From Variovorax sp. EL159 (GTDB taxonomy: Bacteria > Pseudomonadota > Gammaproteobacteria > Burkholderiales > Burkholderiaceae_C), in NCBI RefSeq assembly GCF_900100965.1, contig NZ_FMUJ01000001.1, forward strand, positions 668,272 through 732,271: a stretch of DNA of 64,000 nucleotides, given 5' to 3'. The notes below the pieces were generated by a model that was not told where the DNA came from, searched no databases, and worked only from the letters and a program-made list of their open reading frames with translations. Position numbers and translations under genes: made by a program. Every line of letters starts with the position of its first letter. Within the stretch, counting starts at the first letter, position 1. Below, piece by piece: positions 54,569 through 63,792 of the stretch.

Positions 54569-56359
54569 ATGAGCTACACCGCACCCCTCAAGGACATGCT
54601 GTTCGACATCGAACACCTGGCCAACATCGGCGAGATCGCCAAGCTGCCCGGCTTCGAAGACGCCGGCCTCGAAACCGCGCAGGCCGTTCTCGAGGAGTGC
54701 GCGCGTTTCAATCAGGACGTGATCGCCCCGCTGAACATCGAAGGCGACCGCAACCCCTCGTCGTTCAAGAGCGGCGCCGTCACCACCACGCCGGGCTTCA
54801 AGGACGCCTTCGCCCAGTACGTGTCGGGCGGCTGGCAAGGCCTGCAGCATCCGACCGACTTCGGCGGCCAGGGCCTGCCCAAGACCATCGGCGCGGCCTG
54901 CGGCGAAATGCTCAACTCGGCCAACATGAGCTTTGCGCTGTGCCCGCTGCTGAGCGACGGCGCCATCGAGGCGCTGCTCACCGCCGGCTCCGACGAGCTG
55001 AAGGCCACGTACCTCGAAAAGCTCGTGAGCGGCCAGTGGACCGGCACGATGAACCTCACCGAGCCGCAGGCCGGCAGCGACCTGGCCATGGTGCGCAGCC
55101 GTGCCGAGCCGCAGCCCGACGGCACCTACAAGGTGTTCGGCACCAAGATATTCATCACCTACGGTGAGCACGACATGGCCGAGAACATCGTGCACCTCGT
55201 GCTGGCCCGCGTGACCGGTGCGCCTGAAGGCGTGAAGGGCATCAGCCTGTTCGTGGTGCCGAAGTTCATGGTCGGCAAGGATGGCTCGCTGGGTGCGCGC
55301 AATGACGTGCACTGCGTGAGCATCGAGCACAAGATGGGCATCAAGGCCTCGCCGACCGCCGTGCTGCAGTACGGCGACAACGGCGGTGCCGTCGGCTACC
55401 TCGTGGGCCAGGAGAACCGCGGCCTCGAGTACATGTTCATCATGATGAACTCGGCCCGCTACGCCGTGGGCATGCAGGGCATCGCGATTGCCGAGCGCTC
55501 GTACCAGCACGCCGTCGCCTATGCAAAGGAGCGCGTGCAGAGCCGCCCGGTCGATGGCTCGATCAACGCCAGCGCACCCATCATTCACCACCCCGACGTC
55601 AAGCGCATGCTGATGACGATGCGCGCCTACACCGAAGGTTGCCGCGCGATGGCTTCGGTGGCCGCTGCCGCCTACGACGCCGCGCACCATCACCCCGATG
55701 CCGACGCGCGCAAGCAGAATCAGGCCTTCTACGAATTCATGGTGCCGCTGGTCAAGGGCTACAGCACCGAGATGAGCCTCGAAGTGACCTCGCTTGGCGT
55801 GCAGGTGCACGGCGGCATGGGCTTCATCGAAGAGACGGGCGCGGCGCAGTACTACCGCGACGCCAAGATCCTCACGATCTACGAAGGCACCACCGCGATC
55901 CAGGCCAACGACCTCGTGGGCCGCAAGACTGCGCGCGACGGCGGCCAGACCGCCAAGGCCATCGCCGCGCAGATCGAGAAGACCGAAGCCGAATTGGCCA
56001 AGAGCGATCACCCGGCTGCTGCTGCAGTGCTCAAGCGCCTGAAGGCCGCGCGCGAAGCTTTTGTCGAAGTGGTCGATTTCGTCGCGGGCCAGACCAAGGC
56101 ATCGCCGAACGCCGTGTTCTCGGGCAGCGTGCCGTACCTGATGCTCGCGGGCAACCTCGTGGCCGGCTGGCAGCTGGCGCGCTCGCTGATCATTGCGCAG
56201 GACCTGGCTTCGCGCAGCTTCGACACCGACTTCATGCTCGCCAAGATCGCCACCGCGCGCTTCTATGCCGAGCACATCCTGAACAAGGTGCCGGGCATCC
56301 GCGACAGCATCGTCGAAGGCGCCGAGAGCGTCACGGCCCTGGCGCTCGACGCGTTCTGA
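54569..56359 (+). CDS. Acyl-CoA dehydrogenase, long C-terminal type
   Basis: 596 residues. The usual acyl-CoA dehydrogenase domains are present: N-terminal helices, a middle beta domain (TGTMNLTEPQAGSDLAMVRSRA, DGTYKVFGTKIFITYGEHD) and a C-terminal flavin domain (LGVQVHGGMGFIEETGAAQYYRDAKILTIYEGTTAIQANDLVGRK). An extra C-terminal region of about 140 residues places it with the FadE5/DmdC-like long dehydrogenases. It oxidises acyl-CoA to enoyl-CoA and passes electrons to the ETF encoded just upstream. The exact chain is not readable. Confidence 0.93.
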   Translation: MSYTAPLKDMLFDIEHLANIGEIAKLPGFEDAGLETAQAVLEECARFNQDVIAPLNIEGDRNPSSFKSGAVTTTPGFKDAFAQYVSGGWQGLQHPTDFGGQGLPKTIGAACGEMLNSANMSFALCPLLSDGAIEALLTAGSDELKATYLEKLVSGQWTGTMNLTEPQAGSDLAMVRSRAEPQPDGTYKVFGTKIFITYGEHDMAENIVHLVLARVTGAPEGVKGISLFVVPKFMVGKDGSLGARNDVHCVSIEHKMGIKASPTAVLQYGDNGGAVGYLVGQENRGLEYMFIMMNSARYAVGMQGIAIAERSYQHAVAYAKERVQSRPVDGSINASAPIIHHPDVKRMLMTMRAYTEGCRAMASVAAAAYDAAHHHPDADARKQNQAFYEFMVPLVKGYSTEMSLEVTSLGVQVHGGMGFIEETGAAQYYRDAKILTIYEGTTAIQANDLVGRKTARDGGQTAKAIAAQIEKTEAELAKSDHPAAAAVLKRLKAAREAFVEVVDFVAGQTKASPNAVFSGSVPYLMLAGNLVAGWQLARSLIIAQDLASRSFDTDFMLAKIATARFYAEHILNKVPGIRDSIVEGAESVTALALDAF

Positions 56360-56366
56360 GCCGCCT

Positions 56367-56403
56367 CCCTGTCGCCCATCTGACGGGCGGCAGGGGCCTT
56401 GCT
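56367..56403 (+). terminator. Hairpin terminator candidate after the acyl-CoA dehydrogenase
   Basis: CCCTGTCGCCC (56367-56377) pairs with GGGCGGCAGGG (56385-56395) with one G-T wobble around a 7-base loop. It is followed by GCCTTGCTCTCTT, a weak pyrimidine tract. TATAAA at 56408 just after could be the -10 of the nitronate monooxygenase gene. Confidence 0.5.
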
Positions 56404-56438
56404 CTCTTATAAAACCGAAACCCATTTCCGGAGACAAC

Positions 56439-57401
56439 ATGTCCAAGCTGCCCCCCGTCCTCGCGAACCTGCCGCTGCCGATCATCGGCTCGCCGCTGTT
56501 CATCATCAGCAACCCCAAGCTCGTGATTGCGCAATGCAAGGCGGGTGTGGTCGGTTCGATGCCGGCACTCAACGCGCGCCCCGCGGCGCAGCTCGAAGAG
56601 TGGCTGATCGAGATCACCGAAGAGCTGGCTGCCTACAACAAGGCCAACCCGGACAAGCCCGCCGCGCCCTTCGCCATCAACCAGATCGTGCACAAGAGCA
56701 ATGACCGCCTCGAGCACGACATGGAAATGGTCGTCAAGTACAAGGTGCCGATCGTCATCACCTCGCTGGGTGCGCGCACCGACGTCAACGACGCGGTGCA
56801 CAGCTACGGCGGCGTGACGCTGCACGACATCATCAACAACAAGTTCGCGCAGAAGGCGATCGAGAAGGGCGCCGACGGCATCATCGCCGTGGCGGCCGGT
56901 GCCGGCGGCCATGCGGGCGTGAAGAGCCCGTTCGCGCTGGTGCAGGAGATCCGCCAGTGGTTCGACGGCCCGATCGCGCTGTCGGGCTCCATCGCCACCG
57001 GTGGCGCGGTGCTCGCGGCGCAGGCCATGGGCGCCGACTTTGCCTACATCGGCACCGCCTTCATCGCGACCGAAGAAGCACGCGCGAGCGACGACTACAA
57101 GCAGGCCATCGTCGACGGCACCTCGGACGACATCGTCTATTCGAGCCTGTTCACCGGCGTGCACGGCAACTACCTCGCGCCCAGCATCGTCAAGGCCGGC
57201 ATGGACCCGGCCAACCTGCCCGAAGGCGACGTCAAGACCATGAACTTCGGCGGCGGCGAAGGCAGCAAGGCCAAGGCCTGGAAAGACATCTGGGGCTCGG
57301 GCCAGGGCATCGGTGCCGTGACCGAAGTGGCCAGCGCCGCGGCCTTCATCGAGAAGCTCAAGCGCGAATACCAGGAAGCAAGGCAACGGCTGGCGCTTTG
57401 A
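56439..57401 (+). CDS. Nitronate monooxygenase family (2-nitropropane dioxygenase) flavoprotein
   Basis: 320 residues. A TIM-barrel FMN enzyme: PIIGSPLFIISNPKLVIAQCKAGVVGSMPALNARP at the N-terminus, VAAGAGGHAGVKSPFALVQEI with the FMN/active-site His, LSGSIATGGAVLAAQAMGADFAYIGTAFIATEEA and DPANLPEGD near the end. The family oxidises alkyl nitronates, but many members are enoyl- or flavin-reductase-like of unknown substrate. Placement after an acyl-CoA dehydrogenase favours a role in lipid catabolism. Its stop overlaps the TTG of the next gene. Confidence 0.93.
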   Translation: MSKLPPVLANLPLPIIGSPLFIISNPKLVIAQCKAGVVGSMPALNARPAAQLEEWLIEITEELAAYNKANPDKPAAPFAINQIVHKSNDRLEHDMEMVVKYKVPIVITSLGARTDVNDAVHSYGGVTLHDIINNKFAQKAIEKGADGIIAVAAGAGGHAGVKSPFALVQEIRQWFDGPIALSGSIATGGAVLAAQAMGADFAYIGTAFIATEEARASDDYKQAIVDGTSDDIVYSSLFTGVHGNYLAPSIVKAGMDPANLPEGDVKTMNFGGGEGSKAKAWKDIWGSGQGIGAVTEVASAAAFIEKLKREYQEARQRLAL

Positions 57402-58576
57402 CCACGCTTGCGGGCGACCTGCAGCCTGCCAGCAGGTCGTTGTCTTCCACATCGCTGGGGCGCATGCCGCTGCTCGACGCGGCCAAGGGCATCGCCTGCG
57501 CGGTCATCGTCGGCCATCACCTGTCGCGCTACGGCCCGATGCCGGCCGGCGCGTACGCGCTCGCGCCTGATTTCTTTGCATGGCTGGCGAACGAGGGGCG
57601 CCTGGCGGTGCAGGTGTTTCTGGTGATCGCTGGTTTTCTTGCGGCTGCGAGCCTTGCGCCGGATGGCCGGCTGCGCTGCGACCGCCCCGTCGCGCGCATC
57701 CTGCAGCGCTACGGCCGGCTGGTGATGCCGTACCTGGCGGCGCTCACGGTGTGCGTGCTGGTCGCGGCGCTGGTGCGGCCGTGGCTCGACGAGGAGGTGG
57801 TGCCCGCGTCGCCCACCATGGGGCAACTGATCGCGCACGGGCTGCTGCTGCAGGATCTGCTGGGCTACGAATCGTTGTCGACAGGTGTCTGGTATGTGGC
57901 CATCGACTTCCAGCTCTTTGCACTGGCGCTGACGCTGGTGGGCCTGCCCGCGATGCTGCAGCGTTCCTCGGGTTCGGCACCGATGAATGCGCGGGCACGC
58001 TGGTTGCCCGTGGCGCTGGTGTTCGGGCTGGCCGTGGCTTCGCTCGCGCTGTTCAATCGCAATGCGGGGCTGGACGACACGGCCTTCTATTTCTTCGGCA
58101 CCTACGGCCTGGGCATGCTGGTGTTCTGGATCGGGCGCGCGACGCGCTTCAGCACGTGGCAGAGCGCTGTCGCGTTACTAGCGCTGGTGGGGGCGGGTGC
58201 GCTGGCCATCGACTGGCGCAGCCGCATCGCCATTGCGCTGGTGACGGCGTTGCTCATCGCCGTCGCACAGCGCCGGCGCTGGCTTTCGCCGGCGCACTGG
58301 CCGGCGGTGGCGGTGCCTTTGCAGCGGCTGGGGCGCATGTCGTATTCGCTGTTCCTGATCCACTTTCCGGTGCTGCTCGCGATGAATGCGCTGGTCGCGA
58401 ATGCCGGGCCGCACGGTGCATGGTTCGATGCGATCGGGCTGGTGGCGACCTTCGGGCTCTCGGTGGCAGCCGCCACATTGCTGCACCGGTGGGTCGAAGT
58501 GCGTCCGGCATCGTGGCGCGCGGTCTTCACGCTGTTCGCTGCGCTGCTGGTCAGCGGAATAGTCGTTTCTCATTAA
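57398..58576 (+). CDS. Acyltransferase 3 family membrane protein
   Basis: 392 residues from TTG 57398 (TTGA overlap with the previous stop) or 370 from ATG 57464; the latter starts right before the first domain residues (MPLLDAAKGIACAVIVGHHLSRYG). About ten membrane spans are predicted. The acyltransferase 3 motif LDAAKGIACAVIVGHH has the catalytic His, and RMSYSLFLIHFPVLL closes the domain. Such proteins O-acylate surface sugars, lipids or antibiotics. Its acceptor is unknown and no glycan genes lie nearby. Convergence or link with the nitronate gene is only positional. Confidence 0.88.
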   Translation: MTTLAGDLQPASRSLSSTSLGRMPLLDAAKGIACAVIVGHHLSRYGPMPAGAYALAPDFFAWLANEGRLAVQVFLVIAGFLAAASLAPDGRLRCDRPVARILQRYGRLVMPYLAALTVCVLVAALVRPWLDEEVVPASPTMGQLIAHGLLLQDLLGYESLSTGVWYVAIDFQLFALALTLVGLPAMLQRSSGSAPMNARARWLPVALVFGLAVASLALFNRNAGLDDTAFYFFGTYGLGMLVFWIGRATRFSTWQSAVALLALVGAGALAIDWRSRIAIALVTALLIAVAQRRRWLSPAHWPAVAVPLQRLGRMSYSLFLIHFPVLLAMNALVANAGPHGAWFDAIGLVATFGLSVAAATLLHRWVEVRPASWRAVFTLFAALLVSGIVVSH

Positions 58577-58630
58577 AAGAGCCCGGCGCCCGCGCAGGCG
58601 CCTTGGCCGAATCTTCCTGAACGGGTTGCG

Positions 58631-58667
58631 CTGACGGCCCGGAGCGTGCAGTCTCCGGGCTCGTCAG
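58631..58667 (+). terminator. Long hairpin after the acyltransferase gene
   Basis: GCCCGGAG (58637-58644) and CTCCGGGC (58653-58660) pair perfectly around an 8-base loop. CTGACG and CGTCAG extend the stem with a small bulge. There is no T-run directly after it, so it may be a weak or Rho-assisted terminator, lying 17 bases before the cydD -10 candidate. Confidence 0.4.
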
Positions 58668-58683
58668 CTGCCTCCGTCTTCGG

Positions 58684-58715
58684 TATGATTGTGGAAATTT
58701 CAGTAAATACTGAAA
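58684..58715 (+). promoter_or_regulatory. cyd promoter -10 candidate and palindromic operator
   Basis: TATGAT at 58684-58689 is a good -10 box. Nine bases later comes TTTCAGTAAATACTGAAA (58698-58715), with 8-bp perfect arms around AA, placed over the likely transcription start and 17 bases before the cydD ATG. This stretch is AT-rich in a GC-rich genome. A dimeric repressor such as an Rrf2-family or respiration-sensing regulator is a likely binder. No regulator gene for it lies in the window. Confidence 0.6.
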
Positions 58716-58732
58716 ATACACGAAACCAAGGA

Positions 58733-60427
58733 ATGACCAAGCACCCAGCACCCCGATCGCCAATGCGGGCCATCGCGTCGACAGACATCGGCAGCGTGGT
58801 GCAGGGTGCGGCCGCGCTGCTGTGGCTGCCGCAGGCGGCGTTGCTGGCGATGGCGGTCCAGGGGCTTGCCGCGGGGCAGGGCATGGCGGCTGTCGCGTGG
58901 CCGGCCTGCGGGATATTGCTGCTCGGCCTGCTGCGGGCAGGCTGCGAGGCCTGGGGCGCCCGCCGCACCTTCGCCCATGCCAGGGCGCAGCTCACGGCCC
59001 TGCGCGCACAAACCATCGCAGCGCTGGCCGGCGGATCGCCGATGGACCGCGCCCGCGCCCCTTCGGGCCAGGCGGCCAGCGTGCTCGCCGAGCAGGCCGA
59101 GGCGCTGGTGCCGTACCTCGTGCGCTACCAGCCCGCGCGCTGGCGCGTGATGGTCGTGCCCATCTTCATCCTCTGCGCGGTCGCCGCCTTTTCGTGGGTG
59201 GCCGCGCTGGTATTGCTGTTCGCGGCACCGCTCATTCCGATCTTCATGGCCATCGTGGGCTGGCGCGCCAAGGCGGCAAGCGAGGCGCAGATGGTCGAGA
59301 TGGGCGGCATGAACGCCTTCCTGCTCGACCGCCTGCGCGGCCTGGCCACCTTGCGATCGCTCCACGCGGTGGACGCCACGGCGCAGCGCCTGGGCGACGC
59401 CGCGCAGTCGCTGCGCAGGCGGACGATGGCCGTGCTGCGCATTGCATTCCTCTCGTCGGCCGTGCTGGAGCTTTTCTCGGCACTCGGCGTCGCGATGGTG
59501 GCGGTGTATGTTGGCTTCCATCTGCTGGGCTCGCTCGGCTTCGGCGCATGGGGCCGGCAACTGAGCCTGGGCGAAGGGCTGTTCGTCTTGTTGCTCGCGC
59601 CGGCATTCTTCGAGCCGCTGCGCGAACTCTCGGCCGTCTGGCACGACCGCGCGGCGGGAGAAGCCGCGTTGCAGGCACTCGACCGGCTGCAGCGCGAGAC
59701 GTTGCGCTTGCCCGGCGCCAATGCCTCGTTGACGCGCGCCGCAACGGGTTCGGCCAGTGCCGGTTCCGCGCCCGCCATCGCTGTCCAGGGCCTGCATTTT
59801 TCATGGCCGGGCGAGCCCTCGGAAGTCTTCGATGGCTACGAACTGCGCATCGCCCCCGGCGAGCATGTCGCGCTGACCGGCCCCAGCGGCGCGGGCAAGA
59901 CGGTGCTGCTGTCGCTGCTGGCCGGCCTCGTGCCCGCGAGCCGTGGCGACATCTCGATCGGCGGCGTGCCGCTCACCGACCATACTGTGGCCGCGTTGCG
60001 CCAGCGGATGGCCTGGATGGGGCAAGCTCCCCACGTCTTCGCCGGCTCGGTCGAAACCAACGTCGTCTTGGGGCGCACGGGCATCGACACGCCGCAAGTC
60101 GCCGCTGCCATGCGTTTCGCTTCGCTCGACGAGGTGGCGCAGGCGCACCCCGGCGTGGCGTTGGGCGAGGGCGGCCAAGGCCTCTCGGGCGGTGAAGCGG
60201 TGCGGCTTGCGTTGGCGCGCATCGCGGTGCATCCGCACGCCGACCTGCTGCTGGTCGATGAGCCCACAGCACACCTGGACACCGAAACAGCCAGCCGCGT
60301 CGCCGATGCATTGATGACCCTTGCGCAAGGCAAGACCCTCGTCGTCGCGACGCACGACCCGGTGCTCGCCGCGCGCATGGACCGCGTGGTGAACCTCGGC
60401 GCAGAAACGCTGGAGAAGGCCGCATGA
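58733..60427 (+). CDS. cydD: Thiol exporter subunit CydD
   Basis: 564 residues from ATG 58733, preceded by AAGGA. Six membrane spans in the N-terminal exporter domain (about 20-310) and a C-terminal ATPase with Walker A GPSGAGKTVLLSLLAG, signature LSGGEAVRLALARIAV, Walker B LLLVDEPTAHLD and H-loop LVVATHDPVLA. CydDC exports cysteine and glutathione to the periplasm and is needed to assemble cytochrome bd. The ATG overlaps the CydC start region: its TGA stop shares ATGA (60424-60427) with CydC. This is the first gene of the cyd operon. Confidence 0.94.
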   Translation: MTKHPAPRSPMRAIASTDIGSVVQGAAALLWLPQAALLAMAVQGLAAGQGMAAVAWPACGILLLGLLRAGCEAWGARRTFAHARAQLTALRAQTIAALAGGSPMDRARAPSGQAASVLAEQAEALVPYLVRYQPARWRVMVVPIFILCAVAAFSWVAALVLLFAAPLIPIFMAIVGWRAKAASEAQMVEMGGMNAFLLDRLRGLATLRSLHAVDATAQRLGDAAQSLRRRTMAVLRIAFLSSAVLELFSALGVAMVAVYVGFHLLGSLGFGAWGRQLSLGEGLFVLLLAPAFFEPLRELSAVWHDRAAGEAALQALDRLQRETLRLPGANASLTRAATGSASAGSAPAIAVQGLHFSWPGEPSEVFDGYELRIAPGEHVALTGPSGAGKTVLLSLLAGLVPASRGDISIGGVPLTDHTVAALRQRMAWMGQAPHVFAGSVETNVVLGRTGIDTPQVAAAMRFASLDEVAQAHPGVALGEGGQGLSGGEAVRLALARIAVHPHADLLLVDEPTAHLDTETASRVADALMTLAQGKTLVVATHDPVLAARMDRVVNLGAETLEKAA

Positions 60428-62130
60428 GCAATCAGCCTTCCACACGCTGGCGCGATCTTCGCCTGGTGCTGCGTCCGTTCTTCGCTGCGCAGCCACGCGC
60501 GCTGCTGCTTGGCGGCTTGCTTGCCGCCATCACCGTGCTCGCGGGCATGGCGCTGCTCGGCCTCTCGGGATGGTTCATCACCGCGACCGCCCTGGCCGGC
60601 CTGCACGCGGCCACGGCCTTCACCTTCGACGTGTTCATGCCCTCGGCAGGCATTCGCCTGCTGGCGCTCGGCCGCACGGCATCGCGCTATGGCGAGCGGC
60701 TGGTGACGCACGACGCGACCTTCTCGGTGCTCGCCGCGCTGCGCGTGCGCCTCTTCCGCGGCTGGGCCAAGGCCGAGGCCGCGCGCGAGTTGCTGATGCG
60801 CCCGGCGCAACTGCTGTTCCGCCTGACATCCGACATCGACGCGCTCGAGTCGCTCTACCTGCGCCTGCTCGTGCCCGCAGCGGCTGCATTGGGCGCAGCA
60901 TTGCTCGCGGGCGTCGTGCTCGGCTTCATGCATGTAGGCATGGGGCTGTCGCTCACGCTCTGGCTGGTGGTCGTCGGCTGGGGCATGGCGGCCGTCATTG
61001 CAAGGCGTGCGCGGCGGCCCGCCGTGCAGCGCGCACACGCCATCGAGGCACTGCGCGCACGCGCCGTCGATCTCGTGGCCGGGCAAACCGACCTCGTGAT
61101 GGCAGGCCGCATCGATGCACAGCGCGATGCGTTGATGAACGCCGACATGCATCTCGCCAAGGCCGACCTGGCCTTGAACCGGCTCGAAGCCGCCGCCGGT
61201 TTTGCCTACGGCAGCGCGGGCACCTTGACCCTGGTGGGCGTGCTGCTGGCTGTCGGTGCGTTGGTGAGCGAAGGCCTGATCGGCGCGCCGGCCGCGGCAT
61301 TGGCCTTGCTGATCGCGCTCACCGCCACCGAGCCCTTCGCCGCACTGCGCCGTGGTGCGCTCGACGCGGGCCGCACCTGGCTGGCGGTCCGCCGCCTGGC
61401 GCCGCGCATGGCTTCGGAAGACGCTGAAGCAGCGGATGTCGCAAGCAGCGATTCGAAAATCGCACTGCGTTTGCACGATGTCGGCGTTTCGCACCCCGGC
61501 AGCCACACCCAGACCCTGAGCAGCATCTCGCTGACCCTCCATGCCGGCGAGCGCGTCGCGTTGATCGGTGCCAGCGGCACCGGCAAGTCCACGCTGCTTG
61601 CAACCATCGCCGGAGAAATCACTCCCAGCGCCGGCGCCGTGCAGGCGCAGTCGTCGTGCCTGCTGACACAGCGCACCGAACTCTTTCAGGACAGCCTGCG
61701 TGACAACCTGCGGCTCGCCGACCCGCATGCCTCCGACGAAAAGCTGTGGGCCGTGCTGCAGGCGGCAGGGCTCGAGCGCGACGTTCGCGCACTCTCGACC
61801 GGCCTCGACACGCGCCTGGGCGAGGGTGGCCTCGGCCTGTCCGGCGGCCAGTCACGCCGGCTCGCACTGGCCCGCTTGCTCTTGCGCCCGGTGCCGCTGT
61901 GGCTGCTCGACGAACCGACCGAGGCGCTCGACGCCACAACCGCCCACGACGTGCTGCACCGCCTGGCCGAGCATGCCGGCCCGCGCACCTTGCTGATCGC
62001 CACGCACCTGCGCCGCGAAGCCGCGCTTGCCGACCGCCTCGTGTGCATGGCGCAGGGCCGCATCGCCTGCGAGCTGCACCGGGGCAGCGAAGCATTCGAC
62101 GCCGCGCTGCGCAGCCTGCGCCCCGATTGA
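60424..62130 (+). CDS. cydC: Thiol exporter subunit CydC
   Basis: 568 residues. Six membrane spans (about 22-300) and an ATPase domain with Walker A GASGTGKSTLLATIAG, signature LSGGQSRRLALARLLL, Walker B LWLLDEPTEALD and H-loop LLIATHLRREA. It forms the heterodimer with CydD. The start overlaps the CydD stop. CydA follows after 45 bp with a ribosome-binding site (AAAGGAAG). Length matches the family. Confidence 0.94.
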   Translation: MSNQPSTRWRDLRLVLRPFFAAQPRALLLGGLLAAITVLAGMALLGLSGWFITATALAGLHAATAFTFDVFMPSAGIRLLALGRTASRYGERLVTHDATFSVLAALRVRLFRGWAKAEAARELLMRPAQLLFRLTSDIDALESLYLRLLVPAAAALGAALLAGVVLGFMHVGMGLSLTLWLVVVGWGMAAVIARRARRPAVQRAHAIEALRARAVDLVAGQTDLVMAGRIDAQRDALMNADMHLAKADLALNRLEAAAGFAYGSAGTLTLVGVLLAVGALVSEGLIGAPAAALALLIALTATEPFAALRRGALDAGRTWLAVRRLAPRMASEDAEAADVASSDSKIALRLHDVGVSHPGSHTQTLSSISLTLHAGERVALIGASGTGKSTLLATIAGEITPSAGAVQAQSSCLLTQRTELFQDSLRDNLRLADPHASDEKLWAVLQAAGLERDVRALSTGLDTRLGEGGLGLSGGQSRRLALARLLLRPVPLWLLDEPTEALDATTAHDVLHRLAEHAGPRTLLIATHLRREAALADRLVCMAQGRIACELHRGSEAFDAALRSLRPD

Positions 62131-62175
62131 ATCCGGATCAGAAAACAGAACAGGGAACATAAAGGAAGAACCCCC

Positions 62176-63792
62176 ATGGACCTCGACATCGTCGCGCTAT
62201 CGCGCCTGCAGTTTGCCGTCACGGCGCTGTATCATTTCCTGTTCGTGCCGCTCACGCTCGGGCTCTCGATCATCCTTGCCATCATGGAGACGGTCTACGT
62301 CATGACCGGCCGCGTGATCTGGCGCGACATGACGAAATTCTGGGGCGTGCTCTTCGGCATCAACTTCGCGATGGGCGTGGCCACCGGCATCGTGATGGAG
62401 TTCCAGTTCGGCATGAACTGGAGCTACTACAGCCACTACGTCGGCGACATCTTCGGCGCGCCGCTGGCCATCGAGGGGCTCATGGCCTTCTTCATGGAAG
62501 CGACCTTCGTGGGCCTGTTCTTCTTCGGCTGGGACAAGCTCTCGAAGGTGGGCCACCTCACGGCCACGTGGGCCGTGGCCATCGGCTCCAACTTCTCGGC
62601 GCTGTGGATCCTGATCGCCAACGGCTGGATGCAGAACCCCGTGGGCGCGGCCTTCAATCCGCAGACCATGCGCATGGAAGTGACCGACTTCGCCGCGGTG
62701 CTGACCAACCCGGTGGCGCAAGCCAAGTTCGTGCACACCGTGTCGGCGGGCTATGTGTGCGCGGCCGTGTTCGTGCTCGGCGTGTCGGCGTGGTATCTCC
62801 TCAAGGGCCGCCACATCGCGCTGGCCAAGCGCTCGATGACCGTGGCCGCCTCGTTCGGCCTGGCCGCCGCGCTGTCGGTCGCCGTGCTCGGCGACGAAAG
62901 CGGTTATCTCTCGGGCGAACACCAGAAGATGAAGCTGGCCGCCATCGAAGCCATGTGGGAGACGCAGCCCGCGCCCGCAGCCTTCACCGTGGTCGGCTTC
63001 CCCGACCAGGAGGCGCGCGAGACGCACTATGCGATCCACATCCCCGCCGTGATGGGCCTGATCGGCACGCGCTCGCTCAACACTGTGATGCCCGGCATCG
63101 ACGAACTCGTGAAGCGCGCCGAGGCCCGCATCCGCGAAGGCCTGAAGGCCTACGACGCGCTGCAGAAGATCCGCGAGGCCGGTGGCCCCAGCAAGGTGAC
63201 GCAGGGCGTGCGCGGCGACTTCGAGGACAACGGCATCAACATGGGCTACGCGCTGCTGCTCAAGCGCTATGTCGACGACCCGCGCACCGCCACCGACGAA
63301 CAGATCAGCAAGGCCGCTTGGGACACCGTGCCGCAGGTGGCGCCGCTGTTCTGGCTGTTCCGCGTGATGGTCGGCATCGGCATGCTGCTGATCCTGCTGA
63401 CCGGCACCTTCTTCGTGCTCTCGGCGCGCCGCATGCTCGACCGCTACCGGTGGCTGCTCAAGGTCGCGGTGTTCGCGATCCCGCTGCCGTGGATTGCCAT
63501 CGAGTCCGGCTGGCTGGTGGCGGAGTTCGGCCGCCAGCCTTGGGTGATCGAAGGCGTGCTGCCGACGGCGGTGGCGGTGTCGAACCTCGGCGTGAAGACG
63601 CTGCTGCTGACCATCGCGGGCTTTGTCGCGATCTACACCACGCTGCTCATCATCGAGATGAAGCTGATGCTCAAGGCCATCCGCAAGGGCCCTGAAGCCG
63701 AGCACGCGCCCGACGAAGGCGACGCGCGCTCGCACGTTCCGCCGGCCCACGCGGCCATTCCTTCCTCGTCTTCTTCCGGGAGCGCCGCATGA
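62176..63792 (+). CDS. cydA: Cytochrome bd oxidase subunit I
   Basis: 538 residues with about nine membrane spans. [24 protein letters not shown] carries the haem b595-ligand His near the N-terminus. [48 protein letters not shown] includes the essential Glu residues and an acidic loop. [31 protein letters not shown] belongs to the long periplasmic Q-loop, so this is the long-loop type as in E. coli. It oxidises ubiquinol and reduces O2 to water at high affinity. The C-terminal tail is Ser/Pro/Ala-rich and overlaps the cydB start (ATGA, 63789-63792). Confidence 0.95.
   Translation: MDLDIVALSRLQFAVTALYHFLFVPLTLGLSIILAIMETVYVMTGRVIWRDMTKFWGVLFGINFAMGVATGIVMEFQFGMNWSYYSHYVGDIFGAPLAIEGLMAFFMEATFVGLFFFGWDKLSKVGHLTATWAVAIGSNFSALWILIANGWMQNPVGAAFNPQTMRMEVTDFAAVLTNPVAQAKFVHTVSAGYVCAAVFVLGVSAWYLLKGRHIALAKRSMTVAASFGLAAALSVAVLGDESGYLSGEHQKMKLAAIEAMWETQPAPAAFTVVGFPDQEARETHYAIHIPAVMGLIGTRSLNTVMPGIDELVKRAEARIREGLKAYDALQKIREAGGPSKVTQGVRGDFEDNGINMGYALLLKRYVDDPRTATDEQISKAAWDTVPQVAPLFWLFRVMVGIGMLLILLTGTFFVLSARRMLDRYRWLLKVAVFAIPLPWIAIESGWLVAEFGRQPWVIEGVLPTAVAVSNLGVKTLLLTIAGFVAIYTTLLIIEMKLMLKAIRKGPEAEHAPDEGDARSHVPPAHAAIPSSSSSGSAA

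Noticed and set aside
53360..56617. A 1085-codon open frame on the minus strand
   Set aside because: It is the antisense shadow of etfBA and the acyl-CoA dehydrogenase, which have full family signatures.
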